Shown here piece by piece: positions 48,250-62,800 of a DNA stretch of 64,000 nt. The stretch is taken from the NCBI GenBank assembly GCA_964023275.1, contig OZ029914.1, forward strand, positions 36,506,424 through 36,570,423. Direction: 5' to 3'. The DNA is from Norana najaformis (Eukaryota > Annelida > Clitellata > Crassiclitellata > Hormogastridae). The stretch's first letter is position 1. Each line of letters starts with the position of its first letter. Under the pieces are notes generated by a model. That model worked only from the letters and a program-made list of their open reading frames with translations. It made no database searches and was not told where the DNA came from. A program made the position numbers and the translations under genes.

Positions 48250-49311
48250 ATCCACCGCGGGCCTCGCGATCAAACAGATAGTGCCCGTACGCCCGTTTTG
48301 TGAACTCATCTGGTGCGATCCATTTCTTGATATACCGGGTGTTGAGACTTGTCTTGTTCTGCTCGTGTATTCCCATCCGATGAACGTGAAGCTTCGCACT
48401 ACAATCTGTAGGCCCTATGTGTTTCATCTCCTGCGGCTCGAGTAGGCACTGCTTGTGCATCTCATGGCGTAGATCCTTTTTCAGGACTGGCCTCTGAATG
48501 TCCTTTGCTTTCCTTATCTCTGCGCCACCCGTCTGGAGGATGGAGCATATATTCGGCCGGAGGCCCACAAACTCGGCAATGGGCTTGCCGGCGCACTCGT
48601 CTTTCATCTTTTCTACGATTTGTTCGTTGTCGTCGCAGTAGTACCGGCCGCTCTTGGAATAGTCGCTGAAGTTGTACAGGTGCTTTTTGTCCCACAATCT
48701 GTCGGTGTCGGAACACGCTGCCGACCGAGGACGGGTTCAGGCGCACAAAACGGCTAATATGCGTTACCTTCACAGGAAAGGCGATTCCTGTGAAGTCCAG
48801 CCAGCTCGCCTGGGTGGACCTGATACTGATGGCTGACCGGTCTGGATGTTGATCTTGGTCGGACGTGTAAAGAGCGCTCACAGTGGCCCACAGCGAAGCA
48901 GAGTTTGTCCTTGTTCTTCAAGTTGATAACGGAGGGCGGAGCAATGTTTGCGGGAGTCTTGAAGTAACTGCGAGCGCGAAACGGTTGATCTTGGGCTGCA
49001 CCTAGATTCAACCCCTCAACTCTCTTGAGTCTCCACCCTGACCCTTCGTTTGTGTACTCTTCAAGGCACATCTGCGGCTTCGTTGCCTCAAGAGCGTCTT
49101 CGATGTCGCACACGTTGAGAACGAGTGCCGTGTTGGCTAAAAAGTATGCTGGTTTTGTGATGGTATCAGGCTCAGCGTTCTCGTCATACACTTGTCTTAA
49201 TGCTGGTACCAGCTTCTTAAGTTTGGCGGTAAGGGCCACAGCGAACTTCTGTCCATCATAGCGGACCAAAAACTCCCCCCACCAGATCTCGAGAAGCTGG
49301 CATAATAGCAC
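48250..49311 (-). pseudogene. Decayed, internally deleted Polinton/Maverick-like type-B polymerase protein
   Basis: Minus strand, at least three frames. From 49311 the first frame has YFLANTALVLNVCDIEDAL, SGWRLKRV and a segment ending VINLKNKDKLCFAVGHCE. After a shift near 48880 it continues as DFTGIAFPVKVTHISRFVRL, and after another near 48690 as LYNFSDYSKSGRYYCDD. It then jumps straight to a C-terminal block, MKDECAGKPIAEFVGLRP, followed by KKDLRHEMHKQCLL and AYGHYLF. I recognise these as N-terminal and extreme C-terminal parts of the large type-B polymerase-like protein of Polinton/Maverick and related elements. The polymerase core between them is missing. It is clearly nonfunctional. The family call is from memory and should be searched. 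Confidence 0.5.
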
Positions 49312-49479
49312 TTAGGAATGCTGGAGCATCTGGCTCAAATCTGTGCCCCTGCGACACTTTGGGCGGTAGTCTCGAAAGTTGCCTCTTCTTATAAGGTAAA
49401 GTGGTACCGCGGTAGTACGTGCTGACCCAGCTCACGGAGGTGATAAAATCCATCAAGATGGCCTTCATTTTTCTCTCCT

Positions 49480-50677
49480 TAGCCTTTAGAGGCGGAGCAG
49501 AAAGCTTTTATCGGGATGGAAGAAGCGGCTTCAGCAAACGATGACTGCTGACGGAACAGGCTCATCAAGGACGTTCTGCACAATAGCGCGGAGACTGCGT
49601 GGCTGTATAATCGTGGCTAAGTCTTGGACGATGTACATGTCCATAGTTATGCAATTATCCAACAACAGTCTGGCCATTCTCTAATAGTATGCAAGTGTCA
49701 TCAGTAACTCATCCAAAGACAAAAAGCGACATGCTTTTCCACCGATTTCTAGCGCGTTTCTCAGCTTCGACAAGCTTCTGCGCAGATATATAAGAGCAAC
49801 AGCCCCTTCACGAGGGACTTTTGCGTGCGTTGCCACATCTGCGATATGCGAATGGCATTTTTTTCACCAGTCCACATTTTGGACCGATGCCTCATGCAGT
49901 AGCCGAACAGAGAGCTTCGGCCGCAGATTTATTCTTGCCGGCTCTTCAACCACGCGGACTCTTTCCGCCAATCTGGCAATTTGTCAGTTTGGGCGTCCCT
50001 GCAATGTAAAATTCATCACCTTACGTCTAATTGCTCTATTTACCAAGACCCCGGATGTCCCCAGCTGCTCTACCTGCACAACACCGGAGTGTTTGGGCCC
50101 GACCTCGCTAAAGGACTTAGACGCCAAGTGGCATGAAGTGGCCCCAACCCTGGGGCCCCAACTGACCCCATAACAAAACTTTGCATCTACTGCAATAACT
50201 CAGAGTAGCTGAAACCATCATCAAAATATTCAGACCTCATAATAATGGCAATTCCACAATTAGGAATAAATTTCGTTCTAAAATGCAAACCAGCTTAGTT
50301 TACCATATTAACGAATCACTCTTTCTAATGCTAAGGAACTACCCAAAACACCACTGACCAAAGAAGGCATCATCACTTTTCACCACCGAATCATAGCTTC
50401 GTAATGGAAACTGCTGATTCAGCTCAAAAAAGCCATGAACTTCAACTTAAGTGAAAACGTAATTGAAGATCGATGTCAATTCGAAACACATACTAACTGA
50501 GAGTTAGAATATCAATAGTTGTAGCCCATCACCGAGGAAAATCTGAAAATTAGGCCTACATAGAGTGAAGAAGAAACGTGAAAACCTAATTTGGTATTAG
50601 AAAAACAAAATATTCAGTACAATACGATAGTGGCCGTTGAACAGTACAGATGTGATACGGTTGTGACATGCACTCAC
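49480..50677. other. Noncoding stretch below the SRCR exons
   Basis: If the SRCR gene continues past its last seen exon, further 3' exons would be expected here or to the left. I found no SRCR half, transmembrane segment with flanking splice sites, or polyadenylation site that I could defend. Confidence 0.4.
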
Positions 50678-50841
50678 CACAACTAATTGAGATATCTTCA
50701 TAGTGGCCGCAATCGTGCACGCCCCACTGATTACGGGGGCACTGTTGTATACCAACTTCGGTTCCATAGCAATTCACGTTATCCAACCATATTTGACCTG
50801 TTCCACTTCCATACTTATTCCTAATTGCTGCACCGACGTAA
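50678..50841 (-). CDS. SRCR exon, second half, domain 8 (last seen)
   Basis: 164 bp with acceptor AAATCAG at its upstream edge and donor GTGAGTG after TGTG. It encodes YVGAAIRNKYGSGTGQIW through SISC. It is the most divergent second-half exon (RNKYGSG, NCYG, NQWG). A donor is present, so at least one more exon is implied to the left. Confidence 0.85.
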
Positions 50842-53800
50842 CTGATTTCAAATACAAGTAACAAATTATCAAACACGACAGCGAAAAGACAGCAGGAGTT
50901 ATAATACGTAAGAAACTAATAGCAAACATTAACATTTACCTTGCAATAATTAAGCCACCGACATTTTTATTTAGCAGCTCTGATTCAATTTAAAGTTTCA
51001 AGCAACCGTCATTCAAGGCCACTGTTCATAATTATCCGGAGCTTATGAGTCAAAAGATTGACTCAGCCCGTCGCTCAACTGAAAGCGCTCCAACACCGAA
51101 CTTTTCTAAAATGATGGATGATATCACAATTTGAGCTGATCATCATCGAAGACCTGCGCTCTTTGCTGTTGTCGTCACCAACAAAGTCGTGTGAACTGAC
51201 AGCTCGGCCACCGTTTCTAATTGAAAGCTTTGTAGAGGAACTTTGGCGTTTTTACTGCTTTTGGTTGGCGGTCGTTTACGCGTCTCAGAAACGAGGCTAT
51301 TGTTTTGCCGTTTCTAGGCTAAGTTGTGATCTTGAAGTTACTGAATGGCCAATTAAAATACACCCAATTCCACCTTATCTTAATTATAACATACAGTTAA
51401 GAAACATGTGTCGCAGCAGCTTGCACAATATCTTGAGGCATTATCTTCCATCTACCCAAATCAACAGTAGACTCAGAAAAATCTTCTTTGGAAGAGTCTC
51501 TTCTAACAAACATTCTTCTAGAGACATAATGCTCTGTTGATCGAGGTCACATGACTCTCCTCGTCCGTTCTGACGAGAGTCATACCTTTTACGTTGTTGG
51601 CTATCTCGTTAGTGAAGAAAATGATTCAGACATCTAATCAGCCTCGTGTTTTGTTATCGACTGAACCGTGGTTTAGTGACCGTGGGCGGGTAATAAATTG
51701 ATTTGCTTTGTCAGCAGAATTGCTTCTCTGATGTCTCTTCTTCCACATAGGAATGTTGGTTTGATTTCAGCCCAAGAATTGACCTTATAAGAGCAATTCT
51801 AAGAATATTGGTTCTTCATTTAGCGGCTGCGCCACATAGAGGGCATAGGGCGCAGACCTTCGTTCAGGTCTGCAATGAATTTGTTCACTCGTTAATCCAA
51901 AAAAAAGTACATATGTCCACATATACAGTACGTGTGTACGCACATAAGTACACACATATATACACAATGAACAAAGCATGCGTAGTGCATAATATATATG
52001 TATGTAGAGTTCATACGATACATATATATCATACACCTTCACAAATGCACGAACGCACTCTCATGCATTCACACACATACAGAAAAATGCATATTATACT
52101 ACATACCCACACACATACATGCACATACATACATACATACATACATGAAACATACATACGTACATACATACATACATACATGCTTGAGTGACTGTCAACA
52201 GAGCATAACCAAATCAAAGATGCCTATGTAAAGTGTTATTGTGCAGTTTGTGAAGGACGGCAGATGCATTTCTTCCTATAATAAATGTATATTTAGATAA
52301 GAAAAAGAAATAAGAATGCCTGTAGCCTTTGTTATGAAATAATTGCATTGAATATATGATAGATTTTCATAAGCCAAATTTTAAAGCGTTGAAAACCGTT
52401 ACGTGTTATAGCCTGGAAAATATGTTAGGGAAGACACAAGTTTGAAAGAATCTGCGATTCTTATTTTCATTTGGGAAACAGAATAAGACCTTAATTTTGG
52501 GTATTAAATGTCTGAAATGACAAAATGACATATTCTAATACTGCAATTATACGAACAGGGAAACTTACCCAAATCCCAGACTGGCACATGCCACTCTTGC
52601 GCTGGCATTTGTGAATAAGTCATCACACACTGTTCCCCAGACTCCTGAATAGTAGATCTCCAATCGTCCTTCCTTTGAATTATTCCCGTAAGAATTGTTC
52701 AATCGCACGGCAAGGTTTTGAGTGCTTACTACAACTGCAATCATTTGCAATTTGGATTTCACATAATGGTGTCACCAAAATGTTGCTTGAGGCTATGAAT
52801 GAACAGGAAGGTTGGCCAGTGCATCACGCGTGATTGAAAGGGGCTAGGTAGAAAGCAATGTGTGCAAATCATCTTTTCGAAGTTGACTGCACTTGGCGAA
52901 CTGCATGGAATTTAGCATCGACAAAATGCGAGCTGGATGTAAATGTCAATCTAATCATTTGCTAGACCAATTGAGCGTTTGAAATAGGTCGATCTGAAGT
53001 GGCTACATTGCAGCAGCGTGATTAATAGGCTTAAATTATGCGGCCAAAAGACGCGATAGATCGGAAAACTGTCTCATCTGTAATTTACGTTTCGTACTTT
53101 CTATAGTTACCGAGCATCCTAACGTAACCATGACCCAAAGAATTAAGGCATTATCAGATTATTATCAGTGAATGGTCGCTTCAAAAATGATATTGCTCGT
53201 TCTGTTCAAAAGAGCCACGAACTTAAACTTCAGTGAAAAGGTATTTGGAAAATGTATGTTTTGTGCAAAAAAAGCTACCTGAAATTTCAAAAATTAATAG
53301 CTCTAGCACATTACAGAAAAAAGTACCAAAATGAGACATACATATAGTGAAGAATAAACGTGAAATTTTGATTTGGTATTGGAAAAACAAAATATTCAGT
53401 ACATTACGATAGCGGCTGTTGAACAGTAGAGCTGTGATACGGTTGTGACATGCACTCACCACAACTAATTGAGACATCTTTACTGTGACTGCAATCGTGC
53501 ACGCCCCACGCATTACGGGGACACTGTTGTATACCAACTTCGGTTCCATTGCAATTCACGTTGTCCAACCATATTTGACCTGTTCCCATTCCGTGCTTGT
53601 TCCCAATTGCTGCACCGACGTAACTGATTTCAAATACAACCAACAAAGTATGAAGCATGAGAGCGAAAAGACGGCAGGAGTCATAAAACATAAGAAACTA
53701 TAAGGAAACATCAACATTAACCTTGCAATAACTAAACCACTGACAGTTTCGTTTAGCCGCTCTGATTAAAGGAAAAGTCCCAAGCAACCGTCAATCAAGC

Positions 53801-56800
53801 CACTGTTCATTATAATCTGAATTTAGTGCGAGAAATGAATTACTCAGCCCGTCGCTCAAAGAAATGCGCGCCGCCACCGACCGACACTCGAAATGACTGT
53901 ATTATATACCTATTTTAAGTGATTTTCATCGAAGACCTGCTCTATTTGTAATACCGCAAAATTATAGTAGAAGGCTTGCTTACCCATATCCGAGACTGGC
54001 ACATGCCACTCTTGCGCTGGCATTTGTAAATAAGTCATCACACACTGTTCCCCAGACTCCTGAATAGTAGATCTCCAATCGGCCTTCCTTTGAATTATTC
54101 CCGTAAGAATTGTTCAATCGAACGGCAAAGTTTTGAGTGCTTACTACAACTGCAATCATTTGCAATTTGGATTTCACATAATGAAGTGTCATCAAAATGT
54201 TGGTTGAGGCTATGAATGAACAGGAAGGTTGGCCAGTGCACCACGCGTGATTGAAAGGGGCTAGGTAGAAAGCAATGTGTGCAAATCATCTTTTCGAAGT
54301 TGACTGCACTTGGCGAACTGCATGGAATTTAGCATCGACAAAATGCGAGCTGGATGTAAATGTCAATCTAATCATTTGCTAGACCAATTGAGCGTTTGAA
54401 ATAGGTCGATCTGAAGTGGCTACATTGCAGCAGCGTGATTAATAGGCTTAAATTATGCGGCCAAAAGACGCGACAGATCGGAAAACTGTCTCATCTGTAA
54501 TTTACGTTTCGTAATTTCTATAGTTACCGAGCATCCTAACGTAACCATGACTCAAAAGAGGGCATTATCAGATTACTATCAGTGAATGGTCGCTTCAAAA
54601 ATGATATTGCTGATTCTGTTCAAAAGAGCCACGAACTTAAACTTTAGTGAAAACGTATCTGGGAAACGTATGTTTTATGCAAAAAAGCTACCTAAAATTT
54701 TAAAAATTAATAGCTCTAGCACATCACAGAAGAAAGTTCCAAAATGAGACGTACATACAGTTAAGAAAAAATGTAAAAATTGGTTTGGTATCGCAAAGAA
54801 AACAAAAAATCCTCAGTACAATATGATAGCTGCTGTTTAACAGTACAGATGTGATACGGTTGTGACATGCACTCACCACAACTAATTGACACATCTTCAT
54901 TGTGCCCGCAATCGTTCACACCCCACGCATTACGGGGGCACTGTTGTATACCAACTTCGGTTCCATTGCAATTCACGTTGTCCAACCATATTTGACCTGT
55001 TCCCATTCCGTACTTATTTCCAATTGCTGCACCGACGTAACTGATTTCAAATACAACCAACAAAGTATCAAGCACGACAGCGAAAAGACAGCAGGAGTTA
55101 TATTACATAAGAAACTAATAGCAAACATTAGCATTAATCTTGCAATATTTAAGCCACTGATAGTTTCATTTGGCAGCTCTGATTCAAGGAAAAGTCCCAA
55201 GCAACCGTCAATCAAGGCGTACTGTTTATGATTATCTGGGGTTCAAGCGTGAAAAGATGCACTCATCCCGTCGTTCAACTGAGAGCGCTCCAACACCGAA
55301 CCTTTCTAAAATGATGGATGATATCACAATTTGAGATGATCTTCATCGAAGACCTGCGCTCTTTGCTGTTGTCGTCACCACCGATGTCGTGCGAACTCGC
55401 AGCCCTGCCACTTCTCTAATTGAGAGCTTTGTAGAGGATCTTTGCCGTTTTTACTGCTTTAAGTAGGCGGACGCTTACCGCCTCTCAGAAATGGGCTCTT
55501 GTTTTGCCGTCTCTTAAGAGTCGAAAGTCTTGATGTTAATGAGTGGCCAATTAAAATCGACTTAATTCCACCTCTTCTTTATTATAATATTCAGTTAAGA
55601 GACATGCGTCGATGCAGCTTGTGCAATATCTTGAGACAATATCTACAGTCTACGGAGACAACAGTACAGACGAGGAAACTCTGCTTCGGTAGCGTCTGTC
55701 CCAATTCACCTTCTTCTAGAGATATAATGGTCTGTTGATCGAGATCATGTGAGTCTCCTCGTCCAATTTGTCGAGAGTCATACCTTTTACATTGTCGGCT
55801 ATCTCCTTAATGGAGAAAATGCTTCAGGCATAGGACCAGCTTCCTGTTTTGTTGTAGCCAAGCGCCGGCGACTGAACCTTGGAGAAGACCGGTTCATCAG
55901 ATTTAGGAAACGTGGGCTGGTTTACAAAATTGATTTGCCTTGTCAGCAGAATTGCTTCTCTGATGTCTCTTCTTTCACCTACGAATGTCGCTTTGATCTT
56001 GGTCTATGAATTGACATGCCTTGAGCAATTCTAAGAAAACTGGTCCTTCTTCCAACGTCTGCGCCACATACAGGGCATATGGCGCAGACCTTCGTTCAGT
56101 GCTGCAATGATTTTGTTCACTCGTTAATCCGTACGTAAGTACTTATGTGCATACATACAGTACGTGAGTATACACATATGCACATAATATATAAACAATG
56201 TACAAAGGACATGTAGTACATAATATCTATATATAAATATATATAGACAGAGAGTTCGTTCGTTCATAAGATACATACATATCATACACCTTCACAAATG
56301 CAAACACTCACTCTCATGCATTCACGCACACATACAGAAAAATGCATATATACATACATCCCCACACACATACATACACATACATATAAACATACATATA
56401 TACATACATCCATACATACATAAATACATACATACATGCACACATTTGTGCATACATACATAGATACATACAAAAATAAATACATACATACATGCTTGAA
56501 TGACAGTCAACAGAGCATAACCATTTCAAAGGTGCGTATGTAAAGTGTTAATAAGACAGTTTGTGAAGGAGGGAGATGCACGTCTTCATATAATACATCT
56601 ATATTTAGATAATAAAAAGAAGTAAGTATGGAAACATTTATGTCACCTTTGTCAGAAAATAATTCCATTGAATATGTGATAGGTTTTAATAAGCCGAATT
56701 TTAAAACCTTTATGTGTTATAGCCTGGCAATCTCCCTTAGGAAAAAAAGAAGTTTGAACGAATTTGTGATTCTCATTCTTATTTGGGAAACAGACTAAGA

Positions 56801-59800
56801 CCTTATTTTGGGTATTAAATGTCTGAAATTGCAGTGACATATCCTAATAAAGAAGATTATACGAACAGGGAAACTTACCCATATCCGAGACTGGCACATG
56901 CCACTCTTGCGCTGGCATTTGTAAATAAGTCATCACACACTGTTCCCCAGACTCCTGAATAGTAGATCTCCAATCGTCCTTCCTTTGAATTATTCCCGTA
57001 AGAATTGTTCAATCGCACGGCAAAGTTTTGAGTGCTTACTACAGCTGCAATCATTTGCAATTTGGATTTCACATAATGAAGTGTCATCAAAATGCTGCTT
57101 GCAGGCAATGAATTAACAAGAAGGTTGGCCAGTGCACCACGCGCGATTGAAAGGGGCTAGGTAGAAAGCAATGTGTGCAAATCATAAAATTTCGAAGTTG
57201 ACTGCACTTGGCGAACTGCTTGAAATTTAGCACCGACGAAAGGCGAAGCTGGATGTAGATCTGTCCAATTACTAGATCAATTGAGCGTTTGAAATAGGTC
57301 GATCTGAAGTGGCTACATTGCAGCAGCGTGATTAATAGGCTTAAATTATGCGGCCAAAAGTCGCGATAAATGACAAAACTGTCTTATCTGTAATTTACGT
57401 TTCGTACTTTCTATAGTTACCGAGCATCCTAACGTAACCATGACCCAAAGAATTAAGGCATTATCAGATTATTATCAGTGAATGGTCGCTTCAAAAATGA
57501 TATTGCTCGTTCTGTTCAAAAGAGCCACGAACTTAAACTTCAGTGAAAAGGTATTTGGAAAATGTATGTTTTGTGCAAAAAAAGCTACCTGAAATTTCAA
57601 AAATTAATGGTTCTACAACATCAAAAGAGAAAGTATCAAAATGAGACAGACATATAGTGAAGAATAAACGTGAAAATTTGATTTGGTATTGGAAAAACAA
57701 AGCAGTCAGTACAATACGATAGCGGTTGTTGAACAGTAGAGCTGTGATACGGTTGTGACATGAACTGGCCACAACTAATTGAGACATCTTCACTGTGACT
57801 GCAATCGTGCACGCCCCACGCATTATGGGGACACTGTTGTATACCAACTTCGGTTCCATTGCAATTCACGTTGTCCAACCATATTTGACCTGTTCCCATT
57901 CCGTACTTGTTCCCAATTGCTGCACCGACGTAACTGATTTCAAATACAAGCAACAAAGTATCAAGCATGAGAGCGAAAAGACGGCAGGAGTCATAAAACA
58001 TAAGAAACTATAAGGAAACATCAACATTAACCTTGCAATAACTATACCACTGACAGTTTCGTTTAGCCGCTCTGATTAAAGGAAAAGTCCCAAGCAACCG
58101 TCAATCAAGCCACTGTTCATTATAATCTGAATTTAGTGCGAGAAATGAATTACTCAGCCTGTCGCTCAAAGAAATGCGCGCCGCCACCGACCGACACTCG
58201 AAATGACTATATTATATACCTATTTTAAGTGATTTTCATTGAAGACCTGCTCTATTTGTAATACCGCAAAATTATAGTAGAAGGCTTGCTTACCCATATC
58301 CGAGACTGGCACATGCCACTCTTGCGCTGGCATTTGTAAATAAGTCATCACACACTGTTCCCCAGATTCCTGAATAGTAGATTTCCAATCGTCCTTCCTT
58401 TGAATTATTCCCGTAAGAATTGTTCAATCGCACGGCAAAGTTTTGAGTGCTTACTACAGCTGCAATCATTTGCAATTTGGATTTCACATAATGAAGTGTC
58501 ATCAAAATGCTGCTTGCAGGCAATGAATTAACAAGAAGGTTGGACAGTGCACCACGCGTGATTGAAAGGGGCTAGGTAGAAAGCAATGTGTGCAAATCAT
58601 AAAATTTCGAAGTTGACTGCACTTGGCGAACTGCTTGGAATTTAGCATCGACGAAAGGCGAAGCTGGATGTAGATCTGTCCAATTACTAGATCAATTGAG
58701 CGTTTGAAATAGGTCGATCTGAAGTGGCTACATTGCAGCAGCGTGATTAATAGGCTTAAATTATGCGGCCAAAAGGCGCGATAACTGAGAAAACTGTCTT
58801 ATCTGTAATTTACGTTTCGTACTTCCTATAGTTACCGAGCATCCTAACGTAACCATGACCCAAAGAATTAAGGCATTATCAGATTATTATTAGTGAATGG
58901 TCGCTTCAAAAATGATATTGATCGTTCTGTTCAAAAGAGCCACGAACTTAAACTTCAGTGAAAAGGTATTTGGAAAACGTATGTTTTGTGCAAAAAAAGC
59001 TACCTGAAATTTTAAAAATTAATGGTTCTACAACATCAAAGAAGAAAGTATCAAAATGAGACAGACATATAGTGAAGAATAAACGTGAAAATTTGATTTG
59101 GTATTGGAAAAACAAAGCAGTCATTACAATACGATAGCGGCTGTTGAACAGTAGAGCTGTGATACGGTTGTGACATGAACTCGTCACAACTAATTGAGAC
59201 ATCTTCAATGTGGCTGCAATCGTTCACGCCCCACGCATTACGGGGACACTGTTGTATACCAACTTCGGTTCCATTGCAATTCACGTTGTCCAACCATATT
59301 TGACCTGTTCCCATTCCGTGCTTGTTCCCAATTGCTGCACCGACGTAACTGATTTTAAATACAAACAGCAACAAGGTATGAAGCACGAAGAGAAAGACAG
59401 CAGGAGACATAATACATAAGAATCTATGAGGAAACATCAACATTTGTCTTGTAATATATAAGGCACTGACAGTTTTATTTAGCAGCTCTAATTCAATTAA
59501 AAGTTCCAAGCAAACGTCATTCAAGGCCACTGTTCATTATAATCTGGAGTTAGTGCGTGAAATGAAAGACTCAGCCCGTCGCTCAAAGGAATGCGCACCG
59601 CCACCGACCGACACTCGAAATGACTGTATTATATCACAATTTGGAGTGATCTTCATCGAAGACATGGGCTATTTGTAATCCCGCATAATTTTACGAGCAG
59701 GCAAGCTTACCCATATCCGAGACTGGCACATGCCACTCTTGCGCTGGCATTTGTAAATAAGTCATCACACACTGTTCCCCAGACTCCTGAATAGTAGATC

Positions 59801-62800
59801 TCCAATCGTCCTTCCTTTGAATTATTCCCGTAAGAATTGTTCAATCGCACGGCAATAAAGTCTTCTTCAGTGCTCTCTACAACTGCAATCATTTGCAAAT
59901 TGGATTTCACATAATGAAGTGTCACCAAAACGATCTTGCAGGCTACGAATGAACAGGAAGGATGATGACGCACGACTGAAAGGGGCTAGGCAGAAAGCAA
60001 TGTGTGCAAATCATCTTCTCGAAGTTGACTGCACTTGGCGAACTGTATGATATTTGACTCCAACGAGACGCGATCGATTTTAAAGGTATCAACCTGTTCA
60101 TTTACTAGACTTATTCAGCGTTTAAAATAGGTCGATTTAAAGTGGCTACTTTGCAGCGGCGTATATAACAGGCTTAAATTCATGCGGCTAAAAGACGCGG
60201 CAGATCGGAAAACTGTCTCATCTGTAATTTATGCTTCATTCTTTCTATAGTTACCGACCTTCCTAATGTAACAATGACATAAAGAAGGCAGATTATTGTC
60301 ACTGAATGATCGCTTCGAAAATAAAACTGCTGGTTCTGTTCAAAAGAGCCACGAACTTAAACTTGAGTGAAAACATATTTGAAAGTTACATACTAACTGA
60401 AAATTAAAAAATCAATAGCTGTAGGCCAGCACCGAATAAGTCCAAAATTATTCATACATATAGTGAAGAAGAAACGTGAAAACTTAATTTCGTATTAGAA
60501 AAACAAAATATTCAGTATAATACGATAGCGGCTGTTGTACGGTTCGGTTGTGACATACACTCACCCTCGCAACTAATTGAGACATCTTCAATGTGGCTGC
60601 AATCGTGCACGCCCCACCCATTATGGGGGCACTGTTGTATACCAACTTCGGTTCCATTGCAATTCACGTTGTCCAACCATATTTGACCTGTTCCCATTCC
60701 GTGCTTGTTCCCAATTGCTGCACCGACGTAACTGATTTTAAATACAAACAGCAACAAGGTATGAAGCACGAAAAGAAAGACAGCAGGAGACATAATACAT
60801 AAGAATCTATGAGGAAACATCAACATTTGCCTTGTAATATATAAGGCACTGACAGTTTTATTTAGCAGCTCTAATTCAATTAAAAGTTCCAAGCAAACGT
60901 CATTCAAGGCCACTGTTCATTATAATCTGGAGTTAGTGCGTGAAATGAAAGACTCAGCCCGTCGCTCAAAGGAATGCGCACCGCCACCGACCGACACTCG
61001 AAATGACTGTATTATATCACAATTTGGAGTGATCTTCATCGAAGACATGGGCTATTTGTAATCCCGCATAATTTTACGAGCAGGCAAGCTTACCCATATC
61101 CGAGACTGGCACATGCCACTCTTGCGCTGGCATTTGTAAATAAGTCATCACACACTGTTCCCCAGACTCCTGAATAGTAGATTTCCAATCGTCCTTCCTT
61201 TGAATTATTCCCGTAAGAATTGTTCAATCTCACGGCAATAAAGTCTTCTTCAGTGCTCTCTACAACTGCAATCATTTGCAAATTGGATTTCACATAATGA
61301 AGTGTCACCAAAACGATCTTGCAGGCTACGAATGAACAGGAAGGATGATGACGCACGATTGAAAGGGGCTAGGCAGAAAGCAATGTGTGCAAATCATCTT
61401 CTCGAAGTTGACTGCACTTGGCGAACTGTATGATATTTAACTCCAACGAGACGCGATCGATTTTAAAGGTATCAACCTGTTCATTTACTAGACTTATTCA
61501 GCGTTTAAAATAGGTCGATTTAAAGTGGCTACTTTGCAGCGGCGTATATATAACAGGCTTAAATTCATGCGGCTAAAAGACGAGGCAGATCGGAAAACTG
61601 TCTCATCTGTAATTTATGCTTCATTCTTTCTATAGTCACCGAGCTTCCTAATGTAACAATGACATAAAGAAGGCAGATTATTATCACGGAATGATCGCTT
61701 CGAAAATAAAACTGCTGGTTCTTTTCAAAAGAGCCACGAACTTAAACTTGAGTGAAAACATATTTGAAAGTTACATACTAACTGAAAATTAAAAAATCAA
61801 TAGCTGTAGCCCAGCACCGAATAAGTCCAAAATTATTCATAAATATAGTGAAGAAGAAACGTGAAAACTTAATTTCGTATTAGAAAAACAAAATATTCAG
61901 TATAATACGATAGCGGCTGTTGTACGGTTCGGTTGTGACATACACTCACCCTCGCAACTAATTGAGACATCTTCAATGTGGCTGCAATCGTGCACGCCCC
62001 ACCCATTATGGGGGCACTGTTGTATACCAACTTCGGTTCCATTGCAATTCACGTTGTCCAACCATATTTGACCTGTTCCCATTCCGTGCTTGTTCCCAAT
62101 TGCTGCACCGACGTAACTGATTTTAAATACAAACAGCAACAAGGTATGAAGCACGAGAAGAAAGACAGCAGGAGACATAATACATAAGAATCTATGAGGA
62201 AACATCAACATTTGCCTTGTAATATATAAGGCACTGACAGTTTTATTTAGCAGCTCTAATTCAATTAAAAGTTCCAAGCAAACGTCATTCAAGGCCACTG
62301 TTCATTATAATCTGGAGTTAGTGCGTGAAATGAAAGACTCAGCCCGTCGCTCAAAGGAATGCGCACCGCCACCGACCGACACTCGAAATGACTGTATTAT
62401 ATCACAATTTGGAGTGATCTTCATCGAAGACATGGGCTATTTGAAATCCCGCATAATTTTACGAGCAGGCAAGCTTACCCATATCCGAGACTGGCACATG
62501 CCACTCTTGCGCTGGCATTTGTAAATAAGTCATCACACACTGTTCCCCAGACTCCTGAATAGTAGATTTCCAATCGTCCTTCCTTTGAATTATTCCCGTA
62601 AGAATTGTTCAATCTCACGGCAATAAAGTCTTCTTCAGTGCTCTCTACAACTGCAATCATTTGCAAATTGGATTTCACATAATGAAGTGTCACCAAAACG
62701 ATCTTGCAGGCTACGAATGAACAGGAAGGATGATGACGCACGATTGAAAGGGGCTAGGCAGAAAGCAATGTGTGCAAATCATCTTCTCGAAGTTGACTGC

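Noticed and set aside
49256-49468. 70-residue minus frame next to the polymerase-like relic, considered as a second Polinton gene
   Set aside because: No recognisable motif; assignment would be guesswork.
51118-51540. 140-residue plus-strand frame in the long SRCR intron
   Set aside because: The homologous intron at 55.3-55.7 kb does not keep the frame, so it is unlikely to be coding.
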